The notes: generated from the letters alone by a model not told the origin. Numbered from the stretch's first letter, positions 7,689 to 17,159 are shown. The stretch is DNA of 64,000 nucleotides from Pseudomonas sp. Root562 (GCF_001427125.1 NZ_LMGK01000009.1:20784-84783), one strand, 5' to 3'. Numbers and translations are program-made.

Positions 7689-8972
7689 ATGGCGCACACC
7701 CCCTACCCAGAGTCCTATTACGCTGCGTCGGCCAATGCGGTTCCGCCTCGCCCGGTGCTGCAGGACGACGTTGAGACTGATGTCTGTGTAATCGGTGCCG
7801 GTTATACCGGTCTGTCCTCTGCCCTGTTCTTGCTGGAGAACGGTTTCAAGGTCACGGTACTGGAAGCCGCCAAAGTCGGTTTTGGTGCGTCCGGGCGAAA
7901 CGGTGGCCAGATCGTTAACAGCTACAGCCGCGATATTGATGTGATCGAGCGCAGTGTCGGCCCCAAGCAGGCTCAGTTGCTGGGGCAAATGGCGTTTGAG
8001 GGCGGGCGGATCATTCGCGAGCGCGTGGCCAAATACAATATCCAGTGCGACTTGAAGGACGGCGGCGTGTTTGCCGCCATCACCCCCAAGCAAATGGGTC
8101 ATCTCGAATCCCAGAAGCGTCTGTGGGAACGTTTCGGTCACACGCAGCTGGAGTTGATGGATAAAAGCCGTATCCGTGAGGTGGTGGCCTGTGATCAATA
8201 CGTCGGCGGTATGCTCGACATGAGCGGCGGACATATTCACCCGCTTAACCTGGCGCTGGGCGAAGCGGCGGCTGTAGAGTCGCTGGGTGGCGTCATTTAT
8301 GAGCAATCGCCGGCGGTACGCATCGAGCGCGGCGCCAATCCGGTGGTGCACACGCCGCAAGGCAAAGTCCGGGCAAAATTCATCATCGTGGCGGGCAACG
8401 CTTATCTGGGCAATCTGGTGCCGGAGCTGGCGGCCAAGTCGATGCCTTGCGGCACCCAGGTCATCACCACAGAGCCCTTGGGCGACGCGTTGGCGAAAAG
8501 CCTGTTGCCGCAGGATTATTGCGTCGAGGACTGCAATTACCTGCTCGATTACTACCGACTGAGCGGCGACAAGCGCCTGATATTCGGTGGTGGCGTGGTG
8601 TACGGCGCGCGTGACCCGGCCAACATCGAAGCGATCATTCGACCGAAAATGCTCAAGGCTTTCCCGCAGCTCAAGGATGTAAAGATCGATTACGCCTGGA
8701 CCGGTAATTTCCTGCTGACGTTGTCGCGTCTGCCGCAAGTGGGGCGGCTGGGTGACAACCTCTATTACTCCCAGGGTTGCAGCGGCCATGGCGTGACGTA
8801 CACACATCTGGCGGGCAAGGTCCTGGCCGAAGCGTTGCGTGGCCAGGCCGAGCGTTTCGACGCGTTCGCCGACCTGCCCCACTACCCGTTCCCCGGTGGG
8901 CAATTGCTGCGCACACCGTTTGCAGCGTTGGGCGCCTGGTATTACGGGCTGCGGGATAAGTTCGGATACTAA
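7689..8972 (+). CDS. puuB: FAD-dependent gamma-glutamylputrescine oxidase-like protein
   Basis: This 427-residue DAO-family flavoprotein is probably an oxidase of gamma-glutamylated polyamines (PuuB/PauB type) that produces aldehyde, ammonia and hydrogen peroxide. The dinucleotide motif VIGAGYTGLSSALFLLENGF lies at about 34-53. ASGRNGGQIVNSYSRD and the C-terminal FAD loop QGCSGHGVTYTHLAGKVLAEA are characteristic. Length agrees with PuuB (about 426). The ATG at 7689 has GAGGCTGCAGG upstream. No other polyamine genes are adjacent, so it acts as an orphan unit here. An alternative is another amine or sarcosine-like oxidase. Confidence 0.8.
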   Translation: MAHTPYPESYYAASANAVPPRPVLQDDVETDVCVIGAGYTGLSSALFLLENGFKVTVLEAAKVGFGASGRNGGQIVNSYSRDIDVIERSVGPKQAQLLGQMAFEGGRIIRERVAKYNIQCDLKDGGVFAAITPKQMGHLESQKRLWERFGHTQLELMDKSRIREVVACDQYVGGMLDMSGGHIHPLNLALGEAAAVESLGGVIYEQSPAVRIERGANPVVHTPQGKVRAKFIIVAGNAYLGNLVPELAAKSMPCGTQVITTEPLGDALAKSLLPQDYCVEDCNYLLDYYRLSGDKRLIFGGGVVYGARDPANIEAIIRPKMLKAFPQLKDVKIDYAWTGNFLLTLSRLPQVGRLGDNLYYSQGCSGHGVTYTHLAGKVLAEALRGQAERFDAFADLPHYPFPGGQLLRTPFAALGAWYYGLRDKFGY

Positions 8973-8975
8973 TGC

Positions 8976-9008
8976 AAAAAAAGGGTCGCTGAATGCGGCC
9001 CCTTTTTT
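8976..9008 (+). terminator. Intrinsic terminator after the puuB-like gene
   Basis: AAAAAAAGGGTCGC pairs with GCGGCCCCTTTTTT around TGAAT (one G-U pair and one mismatch). It starts three bases after the stop. Confidence 0.75.
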
Positions 9009-9035
9009 GTAGGAGTGAGCCTGCTCGCTCCTACA
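9008..9035. repeat. REP-like inverted repeat
   Basis: TGTAGGAGTGAGC...GCTCCTACA forms a short hairpin of the GTAGGAG family found repeatedly in this window. It lies between convergent puuB-like and xdhC genes. Confidence 0.7.
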
Positions 9036-9047
9036 AGGGATCAGTGA

Positions 9048-10019
9048 TTACAGCTTGTCCCGTGCGATACCACTGCGGATTCGCAGGATGTCGGCCAGTA
9101 CCGCAAGAGCAATTTCCGCTGGCGTCTTGCTGCCCAGGTTCAAGCCGATTGGCGCATGAATCCGCGCCAGTTCGGCATCGCCCAAGCCACCAATGCGCCG
9201 CAAGCGCTCGAAGCGCTTGCGCGAAGTCTGCAGCGAGCCCATCACGCCGATGTAGAACGCCTCGGTGCGTACCGCTTCCATCATGGCCAAATCGTCGATA
9301 CGCGGATCGTGGGTCAGCGCCACCACGGCCGTGTCGCTGTGGCAGCCGCCGTCGGCAATGAATACGGATGGCAATTGACGACGAATCTCTACGTTTTCCA
9401 AGACCACGCCTTCCAGCACTTCATCCCGCGGATCGCACAGAATCACTTCGAAGCCCAGGCCCACGGCAAACTCCGCACAGGCCTGGGCCACGCTGGAGTA
9501 GCCGGCGAGCAACAAGCGCTGAGCGGCACCGATGCGCAGCCGCACACGGTCGACCTCACGCTCGACGCGAACACCCTGCTCGCGATCATCGAGCAGACTG
9601 CGCGCCCCACTGGCCAGATCGACTTCACGGATCAAGCGGCGTCGGCCCAATAGCGCCGACTCCAGCTCCCGCAAATGCGCCTGAACATCGCAATCAGATT
9701 CAAGCGTCTCTACCAGTACGTCGAGCACGCCACCACAGGGCAAGCTGACCCGCGAGCGCGGATCGTCACCTTCGCCGTAACGCACGACGCCGACGGCGTC
9801 GTCAAACGCGCCTTCGGCGACGCGCTCAAGAAAGTCTTCCTCGACACAGCCGCCAGACAGCGAACCGATCCACTGGCCGTCGGTATTGACTGCCAACAGC
9901 GAACCCGGCGCACGGGGCGCCGAGCCGTAAGTGGCGAGCACCGTGCACAGCCAGACGCGTTGCCCGGCCAACGACCACTCCAGCGCCCGCCGCACCACTT
10001 GCAGATCGAGATGCTGCAT
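9048..10019 (-). CDS. XdhC family molybdenum-cofactor maturation protein
   Basis: This 323-residue protein of the XdhC/CoxI family protects the Mo cofactor, equips it with the terminal sulfur and helps insert it into xanthine-oxidase-type enzymes. The N-terminal XdhC domain has LATYGSAPRAPGSLLAVN and GSLSGGCVEE. The C-terminal Rossmann domain contains ALTHDPRIDDLAM, FYIGVMGS and IHAPIGLNLGSKTPAEIALAVLADI. The ATG at 10019 is two bases past the cytochrome stop; an upstream in-frame ATG at 10049 would overlap that gene. It is the last gene of the Mo operon, matching a role in maturing the subunit encoded at 11791-14622. Confidence 0.9.
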   Translation of the reverse strand: MQHLDLQVVRRALEWSLAGQRVWLCTVLATYGSAPRAPGSLLAVNTDGQWIGSLSGGCVEEDFLERVAEGAFDDAVGVVRYGEGDDPRSRVSLPCGGVLDVLVETLESDCDVQAHLRELESALLGRRRLIREVDLASGARSLLDDREQGVRVEREVDRVRLRIGAAQRLLLAGYSSVAQACAEFAVGLGFEVILCDPRDEVLEGVVLENVEIRRQLPSVFIADGGCHSDTAVVALTHDPRIDDLAMMEAVRTEAFYIGVMGSLQTSRKRFERLRRIGGLGDAELARIHAPIGLNLGSKTPAEIALAVLADILRIRSGIARDKL

Positions 10020-10020
10020 G

Positions 10021-11256
10021 TCAGTGCGCCTTGTGCTCGAGCGGCGCATCGGCCCGCAGCTTCTGCACGTCGTTTACCGCCAGGTCGCCCGGTAGACCAC
10101 CCCAACCCTGACGCAGGTAGTTCAGCAAGTCGGTGAGTTGTGCATCGCTGAGTTTTTCCATGAAACCGGGCATCGGTTGCATGTGCTCGAACCCGGAGAA
10201 TTTCTGTTCACCGATACCGTCGTCGATTACCCGCACCAGATTGCGCGGATCTTCCAGACGCAGCGTGGTATTGCCGCGCATGGCCACGGCGATGTGTGGC
10301 TTGCCTTCGCCATCGACCGCGTGGCAACCGGCACAGACGTTCAAGTAGTCCTGACGCCCGCGCTGGGCGCTGGCGCTGAGTTTTTCCAGTGGTACGTCGG
10401 TCAGCACTTTTGCCGCTGGCGGCTGATCGCCGAGCAGGAAGGTGGCCATGGCGGCCAGATCCAGGTCAGTGAGGCCCTGAGTGCTGTTGTGGAACACCGG
10501 GAACATCTCGTTGAACATCGTGCCCTGGGCGCTCATGCCGTGCTTGAGGAACGAGCTCAGGTCCTGATGATTCCAGCCACGCGCGGCCAGGTCAGTGGCC
10601 AACAGGCTCGGCGCCAGATAGCCATTGAGAACGCCACCGGTCATGCGCTTGTCCATCTGCATCGCACCAGGCAAACCGCGTGGCGTGTGGCACTCGCCAC
10701 AGTGACCGAGCACGTCGACCATGTACTGGCCGCGCTTCCAGGCTTCGCTCTTGCCTTCGGCGGATTCCAGCTTCACGTCCTTGCCGTACATCATGTTCCA
10801 GCCCATCAGGCCAGGACGCACATTGAACGGAAAGCTCAGGCTGGTGACCGGAGCGGCGCGCTCTATCGGCGCGATGGTTTTCAAGTAGGCATGAATCGCG
10901 TCGGAGTCTGCACGCGGGATCAAATGATACGAGGTGTACGGCATCGCCGGGTACAGGTTCGCCCCATCGCGGCGCTTGCCTTCGGTCAACGCAGCGAAGA
11001 ATTCGTCATCGTTGTACAAACCGATGCCGTGCTCTTTGCTCGGCGTGATGTTGGTGCCGTAGATCGTGCCGAACAGCGAGACGATCGGCAGGCCGCCCGC
11101 ATACGGCGCGCCACCCGGCGCGGTATGGCACGCCATGCAGTCGGCGGCACGGGCCAGGTATTCGCCCTGCTTGACCTGCGCATCGTCAGCGTGAGCCAGC
11201 AACACAGGCGCTGCCAGGCCGACCGTCAACGCGAGACGGCTAAGTAGTTGTTTCAT
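10021..11256 (-). CDS. Tri-haem cytochrome c subunit of the molybdoenzyme
   Basis: This 411-residue periplasmic cytochrome passes electrons from the Mo/Fe-S subunits to the respiratory chain. A Sec signal covers about residues 1-24 (PVLLAHA-DD). Three CxxCH haem sites are visible: CMACH at 40-44, CGECH at 186-190 and CAGCH at 308-312, with later Met ligands such as MPGFMEKLSD. This layout matches the cytochrome subunits of membrane alcohol or aldehyde dehydrogenases. The start ATG at 11256 is two bases after the Fe-S subunit stop, so translation is probably coupled. Confidence 0.92.
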   Translation of the reverse strand: MKQLLSRLALTVGLAAPVLLAHADDAQVKQGEYLARAADCMACHTAPGGAPYAGGLPIVSLFGTIYGTNITPSKEHGIGLYNDDEFFAALTEGKRRDGANLYPAMPYTSYHLIPRADSDAIHAYLKTIAPIERAAPVTSLSFPFNVRPGLMGWNMMYGKDVKLESAEGKSEAWKRGQYMVDVLGHCGECHTPRGLPGAMQMDKRMTGGVLNGYLAPSLLATDLAARGWNHQDLSSFLKHGMSAQGTMFNEMFPVFHNSTQGLTDLDLAAMATFLLGDQPPAAKVLTDVPLEKLSASAQRGRQDYLNVCAGCHAVDGEGKPHIAVAMRGNTTLRLEDPRNLVRVIDDGIGEQKFSGFEHMQPMPGFMEKLSDAQLTDLLNYLRQGWGGLPGDLAVNDVQKLRADAPLEHKAH

Positions 11257-11258
11257 GC

Positions 11259-11798
11259 TTAACCCTCCTTGACCAGGCCGAGATCAGTCAGCACGTTGCG
11301 CGTGGCGCTGTAGTAGCGCACGTAGCCGGTGCAACGGCAGATGTGATGACCGAGGCTGTCCTCGATGACTTTTTCCAGTTGGCTTTTGACGATGGGCTGT
11401 CGCTGCAGCTTCTCTACCAGCACCGTCGCGGCATTGACGAAGCCAGGCGCGCAGTAACTGCACTGGAAGGCGAATTCGTCGACGAAGCGCTGCTGGATCG
11501 GGTTCAGTTCAGTGACCTTGCCCTGCTCGTCGCGGGTCGCGTGGCCTTCGATGGTGCGCACCTTCTTGCCTTCGAAATAGTGCGCGCCAGTAATGCAGGT
11601 GCGCACTTCTTCGCTGGTGCCGTCCGGGTTATCAACGATCACCACGCAGGCGTGGCAAATGCCCTGGCCGCAGCCCAGGCGTGAACCGGTGAGGTTCTTG
11701 TACTCGTGCAGGTAATCGATCATCGGCAGGTCATCAGGGATGTCCACCGGGCCGACGGATTGACCGTTGAGGGTCAGTTGAAGCGGACGGTTAGCCAT
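11259..11798 (-). CDS. 2Fe-2S subunit of the molybdoenzyme
   Basis: This 179-residue small subunit carries two [2Fe-2S] clusters that link the Mo centre to the cytochrome. The plant-type cluster has Cys43, Cys48, Cys51 (GCGQGICHAC) and Cys68. The second cluster uses CSYC and CRC in the C-terminal four-helix part (HHICRCTGY). It has no signal peptide, so it probably rides with the Tat-exported Mo subunit. The ATG at 11798 overlaps the end of the Mo subunit gene by eight bases. A farther upstream in-frame start would run deep into that gene. Confidence 0.92.
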   Translation of the reverse strand: MANRPLQLTLNGQSVGPVDIPDDLPMIDYLHEYKNLTGSRLGCGQGICHACVVIVDNPDGTSEEVRTCITGAHYFEGKKVRTIEGHATRDEQGKVTELNPIQQRFVDEFAFQCSYCAPGFVNAATVLVEKLQRQPIVKSQLEKVIEDSLGHHICRCTGYVRYYSATRNVLTDLGLVKEG

Positions 11799-14622
11799 TG
11801 AGGGCCTCCTTGATGCGGGCAGAAGTGATAGGCAAGTCGCGGACACGTTTGCCGATGGCATGGGCCACAGCGTTTCCGATGGCACCGACCACCGGGATCA
11901 TCACCACTTCGGCGATGCCTTTGGACGGGTCGCTCGGCGACAATGGCGGCAGGATTTCCGCGGTCTGTTTCCACACCGCAACGTGACGCGCCATCGGCAG
12001 GCGATAACGGTTGAAGTTCCAGTCACCCTCCCCCGGCCCGCCTTCGTACAGCGGCATTTCTTCCATCAGCGCATGGCCGATGCCCATGGCGATGCCGCCT
12101 TCGAGCTGACCCTTGACCAGTTCTGGCACCAGCACCCGACCGCACTCGACCCACGAGTGATGGTTGAGCACCGACACTTCGTGCGAACCCTTGTTGACCT
12201 TCACTTCCACCAGCGTCGCCACCGGGCTGTAGTAAGTCACCGCCGCGTTGTTCAACTGGGTCGCCGGGTAGGCGATGTTCTGCCGATCCAGCAGGTGGAA
12301 ACCGGCACTGTTCATCTGCGCTTTCTTCGCTTTCGGCGCACCATCACCGTACTTCACCGCCAGGCCATCGAGCGGCAGACGCTCGCGCACGCCATCGATG
12401 CTGAACTCGGCCTCGGCCCAGCTCCAGCGGTTGAAACCATGGACCGTCGCGCCAGTGACCAGACCGCGCTCGTGAGCACGTTTGGCCAGCACTGCAAAAG
12501 GCAAAGGTTCCATGCCGTTGGCGGTGAGCTTGCCGTCGACCCAATGGGCGTCTTCACGGCGTACCACATAAGGGTTGGCCTGGCCGCCGTAAGGGCCTTG
12601 GCGCCAGATCTCCAGCGCCGCTGGCCACAAGCCGTGGTTGAACAGCACACGCGCCGCTTCACGGGTGGCGTGGCTGAAGTAGTACGCCGAGTTGGTCGCC
12701 GACGACGCCGAAGCGACCTTGCCGACCCAGCGCGGGTTGCGCAGGAAGTTGTCCTGCTCGGCCTGGCTCATGATGTAGGGGTTGCCGCCACTGATCAGCT
12801 GCAACTCCTTCCATTCGGTTTCGCCAGTCTTCACTTCGTGTGCCGGGTTGCCGAGGAAATCGGCCACCACCATTGCCTGGGAAGTGGACATGCCGGTGCC
12901 GATTTCAATACCGATGTGGCGCAGGGTGATACGACCGTCAACGGTGTATTCGATGCTGGCCATCGGCGCTTCCGAACCGGTGCCGAAGTCTTTCTGGCAG
13001 ATGGCGAAACCGACGCCGTACCAGTTGTCCGGGTCGGCTGATTCGCGTTGTTGCTTGATCGCGTGACGATTTTTCCAGGTGTCGTGAACGGCAGCCTTGT
13101 CGAGAATTTCATGCAGGCGCAAGGCACCGGCCGGGATCGCGCCCTGGGTGTTTTTCATGCCCGAACGCAGCGCATTCTTGCGCCGCAATTCGATGGCATC
13201 GACACCGAGGCGATCGGCAATTTCGTCGACCATCATCTCGGTGGACGCCATGCTTTGCAGGGTGCCGTAGCCACGCATCGAACCGGCTTCCACCGCGCGC
13301 GAATGATAGGCCGTGACCTGCAAATCGTTCTGCGGCATGTAGTAGATCGACTGCGCCGCCGTAGCGCCAACCGCTGCCACGGATGGGCTGTAGTTGACGC
13401 GTCCACCGCCGTCGACGCTCATCTCGGCGCGGAAAATCCTGAAGCTGTGATCGGTCTTGTCCACGGCCAGTTGATAGCGGATATCGAATGGATGGCGCTT
13501 GATGCCGCTCTGGAATTGCTCGTAGCGGTCGTTGGCCAGACGCACCGGTACACCGGCGCCGTACAACGCTGCGAGGGCGGCGTAGTAGACGAAAATGTTG
13601 TGGTCTTTGGAGCCGTAACCAACGGTGTAGCCCGGGTGCATGTTGAGGTTGGCCAGGCCGAAGCGCGACGGCGCGATCATCTTCGCGGTCTCGGTCGCGG
13701 TTTCCAGCGGACATTGGGTAGCGACGACAAAGTGCAGGGTCTTGGTGGCCGGGTCGTACCAGCCGTTGCCGTTGTCCGGTTCCATCGCGGCAGGTTCGAT
13801 CGACGGCGTCTTGTAGCGCTCGTCGAACACCAGCCAGTTATCCGGCGGGGTGTCGATCTGCTGCTTCATGCGCTCGGCGTAGAACAAGCCGCGCTCGGTC
13901 AGGTTGCCGTGCAGGTTCGGCTGGGAATTCCACACCGGGCGACGGTTTTTCAGCATCGGAAACAGGATCGAGTCCTTGAGGCTGGCGAATTCGTCTTCGT
14001 CCGCCGAGGTCGGCCCGCCCACGCGCACATAGCGGAAGCTGCCGTAGGGATCGCCTTCGTAATACGGCACCTTGGCACCGTAACGAATCGCTTTGTCATT
14101 GAATTTGAGTTGAGCCTTGGCCTTGCGGAACCGCTCGAAATCGTTCCAGATCAGGATCGCCACCGGGTGACCGATGAACATCGGCACCTTGCCTGCCGGC
14201 AGCAGCGGATCCGGCGCGTGTTCTTCAGGGAACACGATGCCGTCCTTGACCAGGTCTTCGGCGGTGACGATGCGATCCGGTTGCAGATCGGCGCCAAGCC
14301 ACGCCAGGTCGATGCCGGCAAAGATGTGGTCGGCCTTGATGGTTTTCAGCAGCATGGCGTGGCCTTGCTGCTGCGGCCAGCCCGGCATGTCCTTGGCGCG
14401 GATGTCGCGGGCAAAAACCTTGCTGCCGCAAACCTTGGACAAGGCATCGTTACGGGCGCGCGCCTGGCCATTGTTGCCGAGCCACTGCTCGGACGGCACG
14501 GTCACGCTGTTTTCCATCAAGGCGGCCAGCGCCTGGCTGCTCAATGGCGTGAGCGTCACGCTCACACCCGCTACCAGCCCGCCCTGAAGGAACGAGCGCC
14601 GGGATATATCACGGTTGGACAT
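11791..14622 (-). CDS. Tat-exported molybdopterin-binding subunit, xanthine/aldehyde oxidase family
   Basis: This 943-residue catalytic subunit begins with a twin-arginine signal (SRRSFLQGG, Arg8-Arg9), so the folded holoenzyme is exported to the periplasm. Family landmarks include DALSKVCGSKVFARDI, IGHPVAILIW, the Mo-binding GSMRGYGTLQSMASTEMM (about 450), IEIGTGMSTSQAMV, and near the C-terminus KGIAEVVMIP, where the Glu fits the catalytic Glu of the family. It resembles isoquinoline 1-oxidoreductase and acetic-acid-bacterial aldehyde dehydrogenase large subunits. Cytochrome partners replace an FAD subunit, so electrons go to the respiratory chain. The substrate is unknown; aldehydes or N-heterocycles are the main options. 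Confidence 0.9.
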   Translation of the reverse strand: MSNRDISRRSFLQGGLVAGVSVTLTPLSSQALAALMENSVTVPSEQWLGNNGQARARNDALSKVCGSKVFARDIRAKDMPGWPQQQGHAMLLKTIKADHIFAGIDLAWLGADLQPDRIVTAEDLVKDGIVFPEEHAPDPLLPAGKVPMFIGHPVAILIWNDFERFRKAKAQLKFNDKAIRYGAKVPYYEGDPYGSFRYVRVGGPTSADEDEFASLKDSILFPMLKNRRPVWNSQPNLHGNLTERGLFYAERMKQQIDTPPDNWLVFDERYKTPSIEPAAMEPDNGNGWYDPATKTLHFVVATQCPLETATETAKMIAPSRFGLANLNMHPGYTVGYGSKDHNIFVYYAALAALYGAGVPVRLANDRYEQFQSGIKRHPFDIRYQLAVDKTDHSFRIFRAEMSVDGGGRVNYSPSVAAVGATAAQSIYYMPQNDLQVTAYHSRAVEAGSMRGYGTLQSMASTEMMVDEIADRLGVDAIELRRKNALRSGMKNTQGAIPAGALRLHEILDKAAVHDTWKNRHAIKQQRESADPDNWYGVGFAICQKDFGTGSEAPMASIEYTVDGRITLRHIGIEIGTGMSTSQAMVVADFLGNPAHEVKTGETEWKELQLISGGNPYIMSQAEQDNFLRNPRWVGKVASASSATNSAYYFSHATREAARVLFNHGLWPAALEIWRQGPYGGQANPYVVRREDAHWVDGKLTANGMEPLPFAVLAKRAHERGLVTGATVHGFNRWSWAEAEFSIDGVRERLPLDGLAVKYGDGAPKAKKAQMNSAGFHLLDRQNIAYPATQLNNAAVTYYSPVATLVEVKVNKGSHEVSVLNHHSWVECGRVLVPELVKGQLEGGIAMGIGHALMEEMPLYEGGPGEGDWNFNRYRLPMARHVAVWKQTAEILPPLSPSDPSKGIAEVVMIPVVGAIGNAVAHAIGKRVRDLPITSARIKEALNG

Positions 14623-14797
14623 GGATCATCCTCTGGGCGGTTATGGGGTCCGCCCTTCTGGTTATGTACTGGGAATCTCGAGTCTTGCAGAAGCCCTTCT
14701 TGACGATGCAAAGGGCTGTGTCGACAGTGCAAAGCTGACCGAAAGGTTAACTTTAAAGGTTTATGCGCGCGCGGAAAACAAAAAACTGACCATGAGA

Positions 14798-15739
14798 TCA
14801 AAAAACCGCGGCTTTTCGCCGCAGCAGGTCAATGAACAAACCCAACTCCCGACTGATGTGCTCCCCCTTGCGCAACAACAGTCCGAATGGCGCCAATTGC
14901 ACATCCAGCTCCACCGGCAGCGCCACCACCAGGCCCATTTTCAGGTAGTCGCGCAGTGCGGTTTCCGACAGCACCATGATCGCGTCGGTCAGTTGAATCA
15001 GTTGCTGCATCGAGTACACCGAGCTGCATTCAATAATGTCTGCCGGCAGCGGCAGCGCCAGGCGCTGCAAGGCTTGATCCAGGCCGATGCGCGCCGGACT
15101 GGTTTCAGGTTGCAGAATCCAGGGCCAGCCGTTGACCAGTTCCGCCATTTCCAGCTTCTTGCGTCGGGCCAGCGGATGGCCGGCGTGCACCACCACCAGC
15201 AAACGTTCATTGCCCAGTTGTTCGAAGACGTAGTGCTCACTGTCGGTGGCGGCGTTGCGCCGGGCGATGGCGAGGTCGATACGGCCCTGTTCCAGCAACT
15301 GGATCACCTGGTCACTGGTGTCACCCATGATGCGAATCCGCAATTGCGGATTGAGCGACTTGATCTCGGCAATCGAATCCATGACCAGATCCGGCGCTGC
15401 GCCCATGATGGTGCCGATCGACAAGTAGCCGTAACCGCCCTGCTGCCGCGCCATCAGGTCCTCGGCGCAACGGTCAAGACCGCTGAGGGCCGATTCGGCA
15501 AAACGCACCAGTTCCTGGCCCAGCGCCGTCGGTCGCATGCCCCGGGGCAAGCGTTCGAACAGGTCGCAACCGAACATGTCTTCAATTTCATGGAGCATGC
15601 GCGTGGCCGCCGGTTGCGACATGTTCAGGCTTTGCGAAGCGCGGTGCAGGTTCTGGCTGGTGCTGAGCGTCACCAGCATGTGCAAATGCTTGTAGCGCAG
15701 GCGATTGAGCAGGCTGCGGGAGATGATCGGCGTGGTCAT
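14798..15739 (-). CDS. LysR-type regulator, likely of the L-rhamnonate operon
   Basis: This 313-residue LysR regulator has an N-terminal winged helix (LVTLSTSQNLHRASQSLNMSQPAATRMLHEIE, about 20-52) and a periplasmic-binding-like effector domain from about 95. The N-terminus and LFERLPRGMRPTALGQELVRFAE recall the GbpR/sugar-acid branch. It is divergent from the transporter gene at 15864, with an ATAC-N7-GTAT box between them. It most likely activates that operon in response to a sugar acid. It could also affect the molybdoenzyme operon 175 bases downstream of its 3' end, which is transcribed the same way. Confidence 0.85.
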   Translation of the reverse strand: MTTPIISRSLLNRLRYKHLHMLVTLSTSQNLHRASQSLNMSQPAATRMLHEIEDMFGCDLFERLPRGMRPTALGQELVRFAESALSGLDRCAEDLMARQQGGYGYLSIGTIMGAAPDLVMDSIAEIKSLNPQLRIRIMGDTSDQVIQLLEQGRIDLAIARRNAATDSEHYVFEQLGNERLLVVVHAGHPLARRKKLEMAELVNGWPWILQPETSPARIGLDQALQRLALPLPADIIECSSVYSMQQLIQLTDAIMVLSETALRDYLKMGLVVALPVELDVQLAPFGLLLRKGEHISRELGLFIDLLRRKAAVF

Positions 15740-15755
15740 GGCAAACCTTTATATC

Positions 15756-15772
15756 GATACCCTCAAGGTATC
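15756..15772. promoter_or_regulatory. LysR-type binding site between regulator and rhamnonate operon
   Basis: GATACC-CTCAA-GGTATC is a perfect inverted repeat containing ATAC-N7-GTAT, the classic LysR T-N11-A pattern. It lies 17 bases upstream of the lysR start and about 92 bases upstream of the transporter start, suited to autoregulation and divergent activation. Confidence 0.72.
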
Positions 15773-15863
15773 AGTTGTGAGCTAGATTCGATTTGTAACG
15801 CATCGATCAGCGGCCGTACAGTCTTCCCCATAAGAACAAATGCCCTACCAAAGGAAAACTGCG

Positions 15864-17159
15864 ATGAAGACTCTACCTGCGCCTCTGCTCGCCAAAATTT
15901 CCTGGCGGCTGCTGCCGTTTCTCTTGTTGATGTACATCATGGCCTTCCTCGACCGCGCCAACGTCGGGTTCGCCAAGCAAGCCTTCCAAGCCGATACCAA
16001 CATCAGTGATGCCGCGTTCGCCTTTGGCGCCGGGGTGTTCTTTGTCGGTTATGCGCTGCTCGAAGTACCGAGCAACCTGATCCTGCACCGCGTCGGCGCC
16101 CGTTTGTGGATGTGCCGGATCATGGTCACCTGGGGCCTGGTTTCTGCAGCCATGGTCTTTGCCCACAACGAAACCACCTTCTACGTCCTACGCTTTTTGC
16201 TGGGCGTGGCTGAAGCCGGGTTCTTCCCCGGGGTGATCCTTTACCTCACCTACTGGTTCCCCAGCGCTGTGCGCGGCAAGGCCATGGGTTTCTTTTACTT
16301 CGGTGCGCCGCTGGCGTTCATCTTCGGTAGCCCGTTGTCCGGTCTGCTGCTGGAACTGGACGGCTTTGCCGGGTTCCACGGCTGGCAATGGCTGTTCGCC
16401 GTTGAAGGCTTGATGGCCTCGGCAGTGGGCGTCTGGGCCTACTGGTATCTGGACAATCGCCCGGCCGATGCCAAGTGGCTGACCGTCGAAGAGCGCCAAC
16501 AAGTGCAGAGCCTGCTCGATCAGGAAGACAGCCATAAACAGAACCACGGCCGCAGCCTGCTCAACGTGATTTGCCAGCCGTCGATACTTTACCTGTGCCT
16601 GATCTACCTGCTGATCCAGGCCAGCGTCTACGGCGTGGTGTTTTACCTGCCGACCCAGGTCGGTGGACTGCTCGGCACCAAGGTCGGGCTGATGGTTGGA
16701 CTGGTCACCGCGATCCCATGGATCTGCGCTCTGATCGCGGCCTACCTGATTCCCGGCTACAGCGACCGTACCGGCGAACGTCGCCGCACCGCATGCCTGA
16801 CTTTGCTCATGGCCGCCGCCGGGATCGCCTGCTCGGTAACCTTCAGCAACCCGCTGCTGGGCATCATCGCCCTGTGCTTCGCTGCTTCAGGTTTCATCGC
16901 CGTGCAACCGGTGTTCTGGACCTTCCCTTCCAGCTACCTCGCCGGCAGCGCCGCCGCGGCCGGGATCGCCCTGATCAACTCGTTCGGCGCCCTCGGCGGC
17001 TTCATCGCCCCGGTGCTGAAGAACTGGGCCGAAGGCGCTTTCCATTCACCGGCAGCCGGCTTGTATGTGCTGTCCGCTACCACTGTCATCGCCGCGTTGC
17101 TGGTGCTGGGCGTACGTGCGCCCGGGCATAAAGCCTCGAACAAACCGGCCACCATCTAA
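15864..17159 (+). CDS. MFS sugar-acid transporter (L-rhamnonate uptake)
   Basis: This 431-residue major facilitator of the anion:cation symporter branch has about 12 helices. The motif MYIMAFLDRANVGFAKQAF after helix 1 and LGVAEAGFFPGVILYLTYWFP in helix 4 are hallmarks of hexuronate/galactonate/rhamnonate carriers. The ATG at 15864 is chosen because AAGGA lies 9-13 bases upstream; an in-frame ATG at 15840 has no site. It is the first gene of a four-gene operon with rhamnonate dehydratase, aldolase and aldehyde dehydrogenase, which is the basis for the substrate call. Confidence 0.85.
   Translation: MKTLPAPLLAKISWRLLPFLLLMYIMAFLDRANVGFAKQAFQADTNISDAAFAFGAGVFFVGYALLEVPSNLILHRVGARLWMCRIMVTWGLVSAAMVFAHNETTFYVLRFLLGVAEAGFFPGVILYLTYWFPSAVRGKAMGFFYFGAPLAFIFGSPLSGLLLELDGFAGFHGWQWLFAVEGLMASAVGVWAYWYLDNRPADAKWLTVEERQQVQSLLDQEDSHKQNHGRSLLNVICQPSILYLCLIYLLIQASVYGVVFYLPTQVGGLLGTKVGLMVGLVTAIPWICALIAAYLIPGYSDRTGERRRTACLTLLMAAAGIACSVTFSNPLLGIIALCFAASGFIAVQPVFWTFPSSYLAGSAAAAGIALINSFGALGGFIAPVLKNWAEGAFHSPAAGLYVLSATTVIAALLVLGVRAPGHKASNKPATI

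Noticed and set aside
13048..14703. A 551-residue plus-strand frame opposite the Mo subunit gene
   Set aside because: It is antisense to a well-supported gene and has low-complexity composition.
14615..16009. A 464-residue plus-strand frame across the LysR gene
   Set aside because: It runs antisense to LysR and into the transporter gene in the wrong frame.
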